Shown here: piece after piece, positions 41,886 through 52,720 of the stretch
Layout of the letters: every line of letters begins with the position of its first letter
Numbering within the stretch: the stretch's first letter is position 1
The notes under the pieces: generated by a model
Seen by the model: only the letters and a program-made list of their open reading frames with translations
What the model was told of the DNA's origin: nothing
Databases searched by the model: none
Program-made: the position numbers and the translations under genes
NCBI GenBank assembly: GCA_011037195.1
Contig: JAAEAF010004368.1
Coordinates: 26,320-90,319, forward strand
Origin: Triatoma infestans
Lineage: Eukaryota > Arthropoda > Insecta > Hemiptera > Reduviidae
Direction of reading: 5' to 3'
Length of the DNA stretch: 64,000 nt

Positions 41886-41994
41886 TGAGGCTGATAAAAC
41901 AAGAACTTTCATAAATTTGCAGGATCTTCGCAAATCTTTAACTGTCTCCAATCTTTCCATGAAATTATTCATAAAGTTGTTCATGCTTGTTAAG

Positions 41995-42220
41995 AAGGCA
42001 AATTAGGGAAGGGATTAGCTCAGTGGTAGCGTGCTGGACTAGTAACACGGAAATCTCTGGTTCGAATCCAGCAGTGCTGCCCTTAGATTTTTTCTTTCTA
42101 AGAGCCTCTACAGCTCACTGTCCGGTGATGGGCAGTGCACTGATGTGGCTCCGGGGTGCCAATGACCTCAGATATCGACGCGTCTTAAAAATAAAATAAA
42201 AAAATAAAAAAGGCAAATTA
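41995..42220 (+). mobile_element. tRNA-derived SINE, head type 1, 11-bp TSD
   Basis: TSD AAGGCAAATTA at 41995-42005 and 42210-42220. Head GGGATTAGCTCAGTGGTAGC, B box GGTTCGAATCC, body AGATTTTTTCTTTCTAAGAG and GTCCGGTGATGGGCAGTGCA (an internal stretch is deleted), tail type A (GTGCCAATGACCTCAGATAT...GCG) and an A/T-rich tail. Confidence 0.85.
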
Positions 42221-43151
42221 ATGTTTTCACCCTAAAGTTCCTAAAGTTAAAAATTAGTGGTGGACTTACTTATTCCAGAATTTTGGGAATGCTAGATGTT
42301 GAAGTTAATATTATTTAGATGGCCAATGTTAATAACAGCAGAAATGTCTACAAAAGTACTTCATTTTTAGTACTTATATTTTATAAGTGCTAAACATATA
42401 TATTTTTATATATTATTTTATATTTAACGTAGAATATTAATAATATATATTAATATATATTATAATTTGATAAAATATAATTTATTATTTATATGTATTT
42501 ATATTATTTATTTATTTATTTTTTTTATTTTTAATGAAAAAAATTATTAATTCAAGCAATAATTACGTGTAATTTTATAAAAATTCTTTTAATTGAAATT
42601 TTATATATTTATATTAATACATGACTGTGTTGAATATTATATTATAAAATCCACTCATCCCTATATGAAAGGGTTTTTTTTTTTTGTGTTACACAATAGA
42701 TGAGACAATAAAATGATATGAACATAAAATATATATTTTGATGTTCAAAACACACTTTATGGGAAGGTTGGTAAAGTGAATTTTTCTAAAGAAAACTTTG
42801 TATCTTTTCTTTTTTTTTTATATTCTATTTCATGATTATATACAGTTCATAAACATAGGAACAAATAGTTGACAAGTTTTGTAAAAACACAAACATCAAT
42901 AAAGACCTTTCCATTCTTGTTCGTTCTATTTATTATTTCAAAAAATAAAGTAAGAGTGAGTGAGATATATTTTTATAGAATTTATTTCTTTTTATTTATT
43001 CAATATCAGGGTTTTTGTTTTCACTCTTCATGACTTCTTTTGTCTGAGAAAATTAACATTAACTTGATACAAAAGGAGTATTATATAAAATAAAATATAC
43101 TCATAAAAATAAGTATTAACTGGCAATAAATTAAAGAAATCTACATATTTA
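42221..43151. other. AT-rich DNA, nothing recognised
   Basis: Very AT-rich, with TA repeats around 42400-42530. No coding frame. Confidence 0.5.
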
Positions 43152-43451
43152 TTGCAAAATTTTATTAGGAAGAAAATGCAGATCGTAATTCCTGAAACCA
43201 CAGAATTAAAACTCCTCAGGGTATATTTCACTGTAGCAATAAAATCCAGCATTCATTTGTTAATGAATTATTTGAAGCGCTTTTCTAATAAGCCATTTCT
43301 GAGAATTATACCACAAAAAGTATCCGATAAATACGTAGCTGTCCGCCCTTCATCATTTTCCAATCTTTTCGGCTTCTATTTTTCTTCTATGACCCAGTAT
43401 CCAGCCTTAAGCGTAGAAACTAAGATAGTACACAATTTACAAGTTCTTTAA
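43152..43451 (+). CDS. Hypothetical 99-codon frame
   Basis: Starts MQNFIRKKMQIVIPETTELK and has a mixed composition (FLRIIPQKVSDKYVAVRPSS) unlike the low-complexity frames nearby. I recognise no domain, signal peptide or repeat. No TATA box or polyadenylation signal is evident. It may be an exon, an element remnant or chance. Confidence 0.2.
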   Translation: MQNFIRKKMQIVIPETTELKLLRVYFTVAIKSSIHLLMNYLKRFSNKPFLRIIPQKVSDKYVAVRPSSFSNLFGFYFSSMTQYPALSVETKIVHNLQVL

Positions 43452-43819
43452 AGTGATTTATTGTTCACCTCCAATACTTTTGCTCCGAGAAATAGCTAAT
43501 CATTTGCACGTATGGCCCGTCAACCGTAATTTAGGCCTGACAGAAGTTGTATCAGATATATACTTTTATCTAAAACGGTATTCCTTGTGGAAAGGTCAGT
43601 CCTGACATTATTATTGAAAATAAGGCCTATACTGTTATAGACGACGAAAATTAAGTCCTCCTCTGAAATACATACCTTTAATTAGAAGTGAACGTCATTT
43701 ACGTGGGAGACTAACCGTCCAGTCAAGCAGCTGGGTGCAGCACTAGCTGCTAGATAATAATAAGGGCTGTGTGTGTTGTTATGGTGATGACAATAATATT
43801 ACCGGATGGTTTTTAATTA

Positions 43820-44473
43820 TATATGCTGGACGCAAAGCCCGAAAATGGCCATCGGTCGAATTTTTTGCTCAAACCTAGGATTGGCCATTTTAAAACGACC
43901 AAAGCCCGAACTTGAGTTCATTTTCGAACTTTGGCCATCCATAAACAGCCAAATCTAGGATTGTGCAATTAGTAAACGACCAAAGTTCAATAGTATCTTA
44001 AGGCGTCGAAAATCCAGCGATGTAAGTGGTTCTCCCTGTCTCTTTTTACATAGCGAAGCTTTTATTTCTAACAGTAATTCATTGAACTTATAAGGAGTAA
44101 GCAAGAATATATTTTTATTCGAGCCACCTTTCTGCATGTAAGCATTTAACACCAATTGAAACTCGGCTTCATTAACACCAGACATCATAAAAGAGAGGAT
44201 ACGTGTACACACTGACCCAGCACACCGTTCAGACTGAGTATCCTAATTCTCATTATGCATGCGTTAAATTGTACAATCTTGTCCAAAAACTAGCTGAAAT
44301 GAACTTTACTCGTTTACTAATTGCACAATCCTAAGTTTGGCTGTTTGTTTATAGATGGTCAAAGTTCAAAATTGAACTCAAATTCGGGCTTTGGTTGTTT
44401 TAAAACGGCCAATCCTAGATTTGAGCAAAAAATTCGACCAATGGCCGTTTTCGGGCTTTGCGCCCAACATATA
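43820..44473 (-). mobile_element. Ginger-like DNA transposon with about 165-bp inverted termini
   Basis: Left terminus from TGCTGGACGCAAAGCCCGAA (43824) and right terminus, in reverse complement, TGTTGGGCGCAAAGCCCGAA (ending 44469) are similar for about 165 bp. Flanks are TATA on both sides (43820-43823, 44470-44473), a 4-bp TSD. The interior (about 300 bp) holds a coding fragment. Long termini starting TG, a 4-bp TSD and the coding match suggest the Ginger group of integrase-related transposons. The element is internally deleted. Confidence 0.6.
43955..44212 (-). pseudogene. N-terminal piece of a Ginger/KRBA2-like integrase-transposase
   Basis: The 85-codon frame reads EAEFQLVLNAYMQKGGSNKN and FLLTPYKFNELLLEIKASLC, then KRQGEPLTSLDFRRLKIL. 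The pattern of a short helical region ending in (L/I)-(D/E)-(Y/F)-RRLK is one I associate with the region before the zinc finger and integrase core of KRBA2-like proteins. The core is absent, and the frame runs into the inverted terminus at both ends. Confidence 0.4.
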
Positions 44474-44753
44474 TAAAAAAGTGTGTTGTGTGTTGTGTCT
44501 CGTTGTAATTAATATAGTTGACTAGTGGTGTTTGTCTATATAATAGAGGTAATTTGAAATACAAGCTCAATATTATTTTGCTTGTTCGATTTAATTATTG
44601 GTTGTTATAGTTGACAGGTATTATTTGGAACTATTAATTAAATTATTATTATAGCTAACGGTCTTTCACTATAAGGATTGTTCACAAATCTCACATTTAT
44701 TTAATGAATTAATACTTCGTAATGATCGCAAAATCACTTTCATTATCATGATA

Positions 44754-44812
44754 TTGGCGCCATTGACTTTAGATGTTGACGCGCCTTAAAAAAATAAAAT
44801 AAATAAAAAACC
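44754..44812 (+). mobile_element. SINE tail fragment (type A)
   Basis: Only the last part remains: TTGGCGCCATTGACTTTAGA, GTTGACGCGCCTTAAA and an AAAT tail. A severely 5'-truncated insertion. Confidence 0.6.
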
Positions 44813-45247
44813 TATCATAATATTACGGCTTTTATTTTTAGTTTTCTCCTGGCATCCAGCCTTTCACATATGTAATAACCATTCCTTTCCATTCCGATAA
44901 CGAGGCAACTCCATTCCATATATCATCACCTGTACCATTCAAACATTACTTCATACCATTTTATTTGCGGCTATCTCGTTTTTTTGTTGACGTTCTATAG
45001 GATGCCCATTTAAATTTTTCTTGTTTAATTTTTTTTCTAAAATTACTTCCATTTTCTTCAACTTATTTTCGTCATACTTCTTCCCTTCCTTCCACAAGTC
45101 CTTCCTTAACTTATCTATATCATTTTTTTTTCTTGACCATGCTATAAGTTTCGCAACCATAGGTTTAATATTTTCACTATGTGTTCAACAGTATTTTTCT
45201 TCATCTCTGATTCCCTACATCTGAAGAAATTGTTTTCTATATTTATT
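44813..45247 (-). pseudogene. LINE ORF2 remnant, downstream part
   Basis: The minus frame 45160-44951 reads MVAKLIAWSRKKNDIDKLRK and DLWKEGKKYDENKLKKMEVI, compatible with the region after RT in LINE ORF2. It is continued beyond the SINE insertion by 45545-45860. Confidence 0.35.
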
Positions 45248-45543
45248 AAGTTTAATTATAGGGACGGGATTAGCTCAGTGGTAGCGCGCTGGACTAGCAA
45301 CGCGGCGGTCCCGGGTTCGAGTTCAGCTGCTGCCTTCAGATTTTTTCTTCCTAAGAGCCTCTTACATCTCTCTGTCCGGTGATGGACAGTGTTGTCTGTA
45401 ACGGAGAACACTGTCCGAAGGCCGGCAGTGCACTGAAAAGGCTCCAAACTTTGGGATAGCTATATAGGCCCTGAAGGGCTTTGGATAGCATAGGGGCTTG
45501 GTCCCTCCCCACAGACAATAAAAAAAAAAGAAGTTTAATTATA
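45248..45543 (+). mobile_element. tRNA-derived SINE, head type 1, with I-LINE-like tail (type B), 13-bp TSD
   Basis: TSD AAGTTTAATTATA at 45248-45260 and 45531-45543. Head GGGACGGGATTAGCTCAGTGG, B box GGGTTCGAGTTC, full body to GGCCGGCAGTGCACTGAAAA, then instead of the usual tail: GGGATAGCTATATAGGCCCT, GGGCTTTGGATAGCATAGGG and GTCCCTCCCC, ending in an A-run. This tail matches the 3' UTR of the I-like LINE at 27110-27190 (minus strand). Confidence 0.85.
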
Positions 45544-45544
45544 T

Positions 45545-45865
45545 TCCCAGCTTAATTATATTCTTCTAGTAATTTCCATTCCTATTCTATCTTCTTTATC
45601 AATAACTCTCCTAAATAAACTAACTTATCAACCTTTCCAATTGGCTCTCCACTTATCTTCAGTGTTTTTCAGTTATGTTTTTTTTTTTTTTTTGGTGGAG
45701 AAGAATTTATTTCTAACACTGGTATATTTATTGATTTAAGTAGGTCATCATATTCATTATTTCCTCGTGTGATTTCAAGGATGTCTGCAAACTCTATAAT
45801 TAGATTCAATAAAATTTCAATCTCAACAGCACGTAATTTCTAGAAGCAAAGGCCAATAGAATGAA
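45545..45865 (-). pseudogene. LINE RT remnant after the catalytic box
   Basis: Minus strand reads LLNLIIEFADILEITRG, then LEINSS and LKISGEPIGKVDKLVYLGEL. LKISGxxIxxVxxxxYLG is RT motif E and its lead-in. The YADD itself is decayed (IEFADIL). Probably the same LINE as 44813-45247, split by the SINE. Confidence 0.45.
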
Positions 45866-46316
45866 TTTATTTTTTTTTTTTTTTCAAGTTTATTAACAAT
45901 ATTAATTATGAAAAATTAAAATAGAGATCAACTTTTACATCTTCTTTTTTTTCAGTTTTTATTTGGCTTTAATTAATTATTATTTGAGTTTAATGAATTA
46001 TTTGTTCTGTTATTAAATTATTCAAAACTGTCTCAAATTTATTTCATTTTATTTTTTTCCATTTAGTATTTTTTCTGAAAGATTTTTCGTATTTTTGTCT
46101 ATTACATACAACACTGTATGTAGAAAAAAAAAAATTAAATTCTAGTCATGGAGATGTTGTCTCAATTTAATTAATTTTAATTTATATCAAGTTGAAATGG
46201 AATATTTCAATTTAATAACATAATAGAAAATGAAATAAAATTATCTTACTAGTAGCACATCTAGGAGGAACAGTAACTATTTCTCAATTATGATGTAACT
46301 CGTGTTTGAGCTAAAT
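45866..46316. other. AT-rich DNA, nothing recognised
   Basis: T- and A-runs; no coding frame. Confidence 0.5.
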
Positions 46317-46371
46317 ATAATCATAATATCTGGTATTTTATCCGTCGTAGCATGCATATTTATTTTCTTCC

Positions 46372-46404
46372 TGACCGGTTTCGGATTTTCATCTATCGTC
46401 AGAG
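46372..46404 (-). ncRNA. Hammerhead-like motif, F2 left arm
   Basis: Minus strand: CTGACGA, TA, stem II GAT-GAAA-ATC, C, GAAA, CCGG, TC, AGG. Core complete; stem II short. Confidence 0.5.
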
Positions 46405-46533
46405 CAAATTCACAAAGTTTCGCGTAGAGAGTTCACTTCAACGTTATGTTTCTGTCTGTTTCGAACAAGTGTGAGTAACAAGTAACAGAAACATTACGTT
46501 GAAGTGAACTCTCTACACGAACTTGGTGAATTT

Positions 46534-46570
46534 GCTCTGACGATGCTTTGATAATCCGAAACCGGTCAGG
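46534..46570 (+). ncRNA. Hammerhead-like motif, F2 right arm
   Basis: CTGACGA at 46537-46543, then an altered stem II region (TGCTTTGATAATCC), GAAA, CCGG, TC, AGG. Core intact, stem II disturbed. Confidence 0.4.
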
Positions 46571-46648
46571 AAGAAAATAAATATGCATGTGCTACGACGG
46601 ATAAAATACCAGATGTTATCCAGCATTGCGGATCCATTCACATATTCA

Positions 46649-47006
46649 ATAATGTAAGGGTGTTGTGAGGAGATGTTGGTTGTTGATGATGATAGATAAA
46701 CACCTTAAGATTGGTTTAAGATATATAATTGATATGTGTATATATATAACTGACTGCCAGGGACTTTACACTTTAGAATTTAGAACTGAACTGAACTGAC
46801 AGACTGACGTGGCTAAAATGATATGTACGGAGTGTGAATCAACAGAATGATGTCTGATGTGTAAGACTGAATTGAACAAAATCCTCTTTGACTGTCTCTC
46901 TCTCTCATATATATATCCACTGGCCGAACCTCTCCTCTCTGTGCGAGAGGGGCTGTTTCTCTCAGCTAGAGTGGATGAGTGGTGGGGGTTCACTACCCCT
47001 ACAATA
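46649..47006 (-). mobile_element. Solo LTR with 4-bp TSD
   Basis: 350 bp (46653-47002), reading on the minus strand from TGTAGGGGTAGTGAACCCCC to CAACACCCTTACA, so it has TG...CA ends. ATAA flanks both sides (46649-46652 and 47003-47006). A TATATATATA box and pyrimidine-rich U3/R region are inside, followed by a TCAGT-repeat region. A 4-bp TSD suits Ty3/gypsy-type elements. Internal sequence was lost by LTR-LTR recombination. Confidence 0.75.
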
Positions 47007-47029
47007 ATCATAATATTTTGTTTTGTTTA

Positions 47030-48595
47030 ATATTCGTTGATTAGCGTTCTAGGGTTGATTATAATAAAAGTTTCGAATACTTAACATCAATACTATGTTA
47101 TCGGCGCCTTAGAAATTTAACTGTTTCACGACCGGTCGGTATCGTCTGTTAGCTTCCAAACTACTCTAACAATTTTTTGAATAGTAATTGTCAATCAATA
47201 TTAAAAAACAACATATTTAAGGTATAATAAATTATAGGCCATTAAATAAGTATAGTGACTGTGTGCGGGTTTTATAGCTAACTGTATTTATTTTTTCAAA
47301 ATTACAGTATTGATTTACAAATGATATACCAAGTTAGTACTGAAAAGATCTTTAAGTTTTGTTTTTGTTCGTTTTTGTTTTTTTTTTTCTTATAAATAAG
47401 AAATGTTTGTAATCAATAGATCAATGAACGAGTCATAACATATATATTTTCCATATCAGAAAACATTTTAGGAAAATTTTACTTGAACACCAGACATGGC
47501 ATGAATGAGTGACGTACTATTAATAAAAGATTGCTGTCAAGTGAGTGATAAGCCTATCTACTAAAACCATTAAATAAACTAGTTTTTGAAGATCTTTATA
47601 AATATTTGAGTAATAGTCAATTGAAGAAGAAAAAAAAGAAATAATTACCTTCATGATTCGACAGTAATCGTTTCAGGTCACTTACCTGCAATAGAAAATT
47701 AAGTAAAATTAGTTCATACAAATTTGAAGTTATAACTGATCAAATATTTGATAATAAAAATTTAATTATAAAAATCTATGTTTCTGAAAAAAAGCATTTT
47801 AGAGTTATGAGGTTCTACGATTTTAAAATAGCACTGAATGGGACACAGTGCATGTCAGTGCCTGTCAGGCTTTTGGTGATTAAGCTCCATTTTGCGTGAT
47901 TGAGTTTTAGGTAGTTTGTTGAATTTAAAAGAGATCGCTGAGGAAGACACTATTATCATATCAATGCCGGCACTAACTACAGCATTCTGAATCAACATCT
48001 TGGGATGAAGAAGATCATTTATCTGTTGGATGCCACATATGTTAACATCATTTCAAAAGTCCAAATGATTGCCAAGAAACCTTTAACACATTGAACGATG
48101 TCACAAGACGTATTACTTCTGAAATTACTTCTTATTGAAGACAAAACTTTATATTGTTTTAAGCCGCTTTAACATGCCAAGAAAGTAGAGTACCAGCTTA
48201 TGAAAAAGACTAAACTATGTAATTCCCAAATAACAGCTGCATTAAACAAAGTCATGCATGCAGTTTACTTCAGAAGTAATGGGGACTTGTCAAGGCGATT
48301 TAATTAGAAGGAAGTATGACTGGAACAGCAAACTGTTCACTACAGTATGTCTACCTTAATTACCCGGCGCTATGAACGTTAGGGGCTTAATGCTCCACTA
48401 AGGAAGGATTTTCACACCCACGCTCTGCCAGACAAACTACTGACTTTTTGACTGTCAGTGGGGTAAGAAATTTTCTTCCTAAATCATCCGATTTGACTAT
48501 GTATGGCTTCTTGCTCTTTTTCAAGCTCACAAAATTGTTGCGCAGTCGAAATTTAATTCGTAAGAAGTGGAAATTGATTCCAAGTTATGACATTT
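47030..48595. other. Unrecognised DNA
   Basis: About 1.57 kb. 47780-48420 is less AT-rich (GGGACACAGTGCATGTCAGT and others) and could be decayed coding or repeat sequence, but I find no domain. Confidence 0.45.
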
Positions 48596-48599
48596 TTTG

Positions 48600-48950
48600 A
48601 AGATTGATGAATTAGCTCTGTGGTAACGCATTGCGCTTATAAAGCAGAGGTTTTGGAATCGAGTCCAGCAGCCTGACAAATTTTCTTGCCCTCCCCCGAG
48701 AATCTCTTTGATGTATAAGGCTGCGAATTGGGGATAGAACTCCTAAGGAAAGGGAGCCGCGGTTCGTTAAGTATCTAACTCTTCACCTATGGTTCCACAA
48801 AGTCGTTCCACCCAGACGGCTTAAAGCTAAACTAAGTGAGAGTACTCAAGTACGGCGAGCCCTGAGAAAAGGCTGCACGTTCATCGTAGGACGACTTGGC
48901 GGCTAGTCTCAGTTTTAGGAATTTTTAGGCAAATAGTTGCACGTTAGGAG
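48600..48950 (+). mobile_element. Possible third tRNA-derived SINE type
   Basis: Starts with a tRNA-like head: A box ATTAGCTCTGTGGTAACGCA and B box GGAATCGAGTCC (diverged). The body contains CCTAAGGAAAGGGAGCCGCG and GTTCCACCCAGACGGCTTAA and is unlike the other SINEs. No TSD or A-tail is clear. Tentative. Confidence 0.35.
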
Positions 48951-49049
48951 CCGGAATTAACGGTACTGACGCTGCGAAAAGGTAGGCAATTGAAAAACCA
49001 CTTCATTATAATTCCCAAGAACTGATGTTCCACAAATAATAAAACAGTA

Positions 49050-49370
49050 TGGCTGGAAAATTACGCTGTGAGGAGGGAGACAGGGTTGCATAATGTCACC
49101 ACTGCTCTTCAATCTGTATGCTGAAGCAGGTTTCTAGGATGCCTTGAACACTTTGGACATAGGGCGGTCATTAAACGGCATTCCCGTAAGTAATTCACGA
49201 TATACTGATAATGCAGTTCTGTTGGCGTCGAGCTTATCCGATCTATAGAACCTAATGAAAGCTGTCGTGGCAAAAAGCAGTGAACGGGGACTGAATTTAA
49301 CGATGAAGAAAATCAAGTGGATGGCTATTGGAAAGTTTGGCAGCGAGCACATTGGACGTGTAACCAGTGT
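49050..49370 (+). pseudogene. LINE reverse transcriptase fragment
   Basis: Plus strand reads IMSPLLFNLYAEAGF, then GIPVSNSRYTDNAVLLASSL and LMKAVVAKSSERGLNLTMKK. This is RT motif 4 through D. The catalytic box is RYTDN in place of YADD, so the enzyme is dead. No boundaries found. Confidence 0.6.
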
Positions 49371-49813
49371 TGGGTAACTTGGTTTATGGTAAATTAAAAA
49401 GGTAATTATATTATTGAGGTACGCTATCGAATTCAACAAGTTTGAACAACGTTTAAGAAATAATATTGCGCAGCAGAAATAGTACACTAGCACTAAGTGT
49501 CAAAATTCTTCGGTGTTAGGTGTTTTCTGTCGTCTTGTACGGAATGAGTACTTGGACGCTAATATAAACATATTAAATGTGGGCCTACTGAATCATAATA
49601 ATTGTATTAATTGTCTCATTGGATGAAGAAAGTGTCCAATGCCCAAACAATCTCATAAATAGAGAAAGTCTCAGTCAAGGTGCAATACATTGGATATCTC
49701 ATAGAAATAATTGAAAAACCTACGGCAATGGTTTGGAAAAAGCATCAACTCAGAATTTAGGAAAGCCGCCAACAAAATTCTTACCATAGAGATGATCTCT
49801 AATGGTCGATGCG

Positions 49814-49970
49814 AACAGGGAATTAGCAGTGTTCACTGTCCGATAATGAGCAATATTGGCTGTAACAAGAAAACTATACCCGGAGATCGACAGAGCCCTG
49901 AGAAGGCTTCTTGTCTCACTGACCTCAGACGTTGATGCGCCTTTAAAAAATAAAATAAAATAAACTGCAG
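49814..49970 (+). mobile_element. Internally deleted SINE, tail type A
   Basis: Begins GGGAATTAGCAGT, then jumps into the body (GTTCACTGTCCGATAATGAG, CCCTGAGAAGGCTTC), and ends CTGACCTCAGACGTTGATGC with an AAAT-rich tail. Most of the tRNA head is missing. Confidence 0.55.
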
Positions 49971-49984
49971 CTGCCATAATAGTT

Positions 49985-50845
49985 ATAAAGTCAAAGCGAT
50001 TTAATATTCATTGTATTATTATAGTAAATACTGTAATATGACAGTAACCTGTCATTGTAAATCTTATTACATACATTGTTATCCACCCTTAACCCATCTG
50101 TGTCTATCATCAAATGACTTAAATGCTATAATTCACTCTCTCTCATACACACACACACACACAGAGTTCTCTTACAACTAAAAAGGAAGGGTGCACATCT
50201 GCAATTGCTAACAATCAACTATGTAAATCTATTTGGGGTTGGACGACCCTCAAACGTAAAGCATGCTGAGTTGTTGCCGTTTTTAACCCCTTGTTTCAAA
50301 AGATTCCTATACTATGCAAAAGGAATAAAAAGGGGTGTGTAGGTTAAACCATGGCTCTTTAAATTCATTTAGGGTTAACACTAATTGCGGCCACACAAAC
50401 GTTAACTTTATTAATGAAATTTACCGCTTCAATATACGAAATAATAGGATTTTGGCTTTTATTTTTTTAATCAAAAGTACTTGAAGACTGTTTAATTAAC
50501 GATTACTAACTATTACCATGTTACGAATACAAAATGGAAATTAATTAACATCAATTGAAATTCAGTTCAATTTAAAATCTGATAACTATATAGGTATGTT
50601 TAAGAATATAACACACCTTAAATCTACTCTATGATTAATTTAGGTCCCTAATGAATTAATTAGATAATTTTATTCATATTAACAAGTGAGACTGTGACTC
50701 GCGTTATTACCAAATATATGTTTACATGCTATTTGGACTTCCATTTGAGAAAGATAATAGTCCTGCAACTATCAATAAATAAATTTACATTAAACTTAAA
50801 ATTTACATATATTTAATTATCCTTAAATTGACGCACTTGTTGTGA
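49985..50845. other. AT-rich DNA with a (CA)n repeat
   Basis: (CA)n at 50147-50163. No coding frame or element boundary seen. Confidence 0.5.
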
Positions 50846-50847
50846 AC

Positions 50848-51530
50848 AATATTATTTATTTATTTATTTATTTATTTAATTATTTCATCAACAAACAGCC
50901 TGTGCCATGTGGTTAAAGTCATAACATGAATTAAATTTGTACATTACAATAAATACTGTAAGTCAAACAGTAACATTTAAAACACAACAATATGGATAAA
51001 ACATTGATGTAAACAATAACAATATAAATATATATAAAACATAGTTTGTTTACAGAGGTAAAACTTCAATTAATTTCATTTAATAATGTTTTGAAATATG
51101 ACAATTTCACTGAAAAGTCCAAATTATTATTGATATGTTCATTCCATTCCCGGCATATTCTTGACAGAATGTTTATGTGAAAGAATAGGTTTCTGCTACG
51201 ATGAGGAACTGCAAACGTATAGGAATGTCTTAAGTGGATGGGAGATACATGGAAGGGAATATCAGCCAGAAGTTCCGAACAGTCGATTGTATTATTGATC
51301 AGTTTATAAAGAAATAACAGATCAGTCTTCAATCTCCTTATTTCTAAGGAATCAATGTCTAATTTAACGTGGGGGAACTTCCTTATGTAATATCTGACAA
51401 ATCGCCCTTGTATACATTCCAGTCTATCCACGTCGCTCTTACATATCGAAAAGCTCTTGAGAATTTCAAATGTTAAAGCTCTCCTATGAAATATCAAAAT
51501 AGAGGCATTTCATTGTGATTATAATATAAT
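50848..51530 (-). mobile_element. CR1/Jockey-like LINE 3' portion with (AAAT)n tail
   Basis: Minus-strand coding end, about 200 bp of 3' UTR and an ATTT/AAAT repeat tail at 50849-50886. I find no TSD. Confidence 0.65.
51066..51497 (-). pseudogene. CR1/Jockey-like LINE ORF2 C-terminus
   Basis: An uninterrupted 143-codon frame reads DVDRLECIQGRFVRYYIRKF, DSLEIRRLKTDLLFLYKLIN, PFHVSPIHLRHSYTFAVPHR and FFHINILSRICREWNEH. The order (Q)xRF, LExRRLxxDLxxxYKxxN, then RxxxxF and LxRxCxxWN is the usual end of CR1- and Jockey-like ORF2 proteins lacking RNase H. Absence of stops suggests a relatively young copy. Confidence 0.7.
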
Positions 51531-52435
51531 TATCCAGATAAAAAGGCAATTAAGTTTATAAAAGAAGCTGGAATCTATCTCTCAAAGAGACTTCATTCAA
51601 TTTTTTCTCTTTTGTTCATATAGTTTGTTTAAAAAAATTTTTATATTCATGCGAATAATTTTAATGAATTACGTTAAAAGTAAGATTTTATTAATTGATC
51701 TTTTGGATGATTTCATAATTAGGAAGTTAGAATTAATAACCTAATTTAACTAAAGTGCAACATTTATTTTATAATATTTATAATAAACCTCTGAATCTGA
51801 TCCAATTTTCCAGCCTTAACACAGATTTTACGGAAGTTATTATAATTTCAATTATTATTAAATAATTATAAGGATAAAACTACTATTTATTTAATACATG
51901 TTATATTTTAATAGTCAGCAAATGAGTCGAATGCAAATTGCAAGTACCATCGCCGTGGCGATTTATTACACTGTTAATTAGGTAATTGATGTAACGTTTA
52001 GTTAACGATGCCTATAATCGTTCCATGATGTCATCATCCCCTTTTGCGACCAAACATTATACGGTCTATACATAGAGCTTGCTTGATTAATGATCTTTTT
52101 GCATCATTTTCATTTTTGTTATATGAATTTTTACAATGACAGAATCAATTAGGCAGATTATTTATTTATTTTAATTTAAGTAAAAATGTTTGAAGTAATC
52201 AATTTTGCAAGTTTCAATTTGATATTTTTATTTGCTATTTTGTCAAATACTCGATTGTGTCAAATTTTTAAAATTGAGTTTTTAGCGGAAGCAGAAGTTT
52301 TGAGCTCCGTTGAGTATGAAAAAAATCGGGTGTGGAACATTTACATGACTTTAATGCACTTAATGTAACTATAGAGTGGACAAATTTTTATTAAGCTTGG
52401 ATACTTCTACTTAGTTGCCCTAACATAAACATAGT
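51531..52435. other. AT-rich DNA with a repeat X fragment
   Basis: 52240-52335 is the repeat X 5' module (ACTCGATTGTGTCAAATTTT, TTGAGTTTTTAGCGGAAGC). Otherwise unrecognised. Confidence 0.45.
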
Positions 52436-52720
52436 GGTGCTGGTTGATATATTTAATACAGAAGTGTCGTGTATAAAAACTGTAAAGAGAATACGGCTAA
52501 GAAGGCAGCCTTGAGGAAGGCCGATCTTGATACTACAAGGATCGAATTTACTGTTATCTCAAACGCACGTCCTGTAGAAATTAAGTTAATATTACTTGTA
52601 AGTAATGTGTTTAGATTGAGTCTAGTTTCTGGTTTTTTGTTCGTCGTTCCATACAGCGTCAAATGCCGAAGCAATGTCCAGTGAAAGTCTGCCGAGTATT
52701 ATTTCTGTTCAAAACTATTA
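52436..52720 (-). pseudogene. Jockey-like reverse transcriptase fragment
   Basis: Minus strand reads LSLDIASAFDAVWND (motif A, catalytic Asp present) and, after stops, IKIGLPQGCLLSRILFTVFI (motif B). No YADD follows within the fragment. Boundaries unknown. Confidence 0.6.

Larger units (their letters stand above)
46317..46652. mobile_element. Palindromic hammerhead element, family F2, complete
   Basis: Left arm from CTGGTATTTTATCCGTCGTA (46330) and right arm ending TACGACGGATAAAATACCAG form an inverted repeat of about 120 bp around a short loop. The right arm has an outer extension GTTATCCAGCATTGCGGATC...ATATTCA. The left TSD is ATAATCATAATAT (46317-46329); the right copy starts at 46649 but is split by a solo LTR and resumes at 47003. 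Both arms carry hammerhead-like motifs. Confidence 0.75.

Noticed and set aside
49134..49493. 119-codon minus-strand frame
   Set aside because: It lies opposite a recognisable plus-strand reverse transcriptase fragment and reads as a shadow frame.
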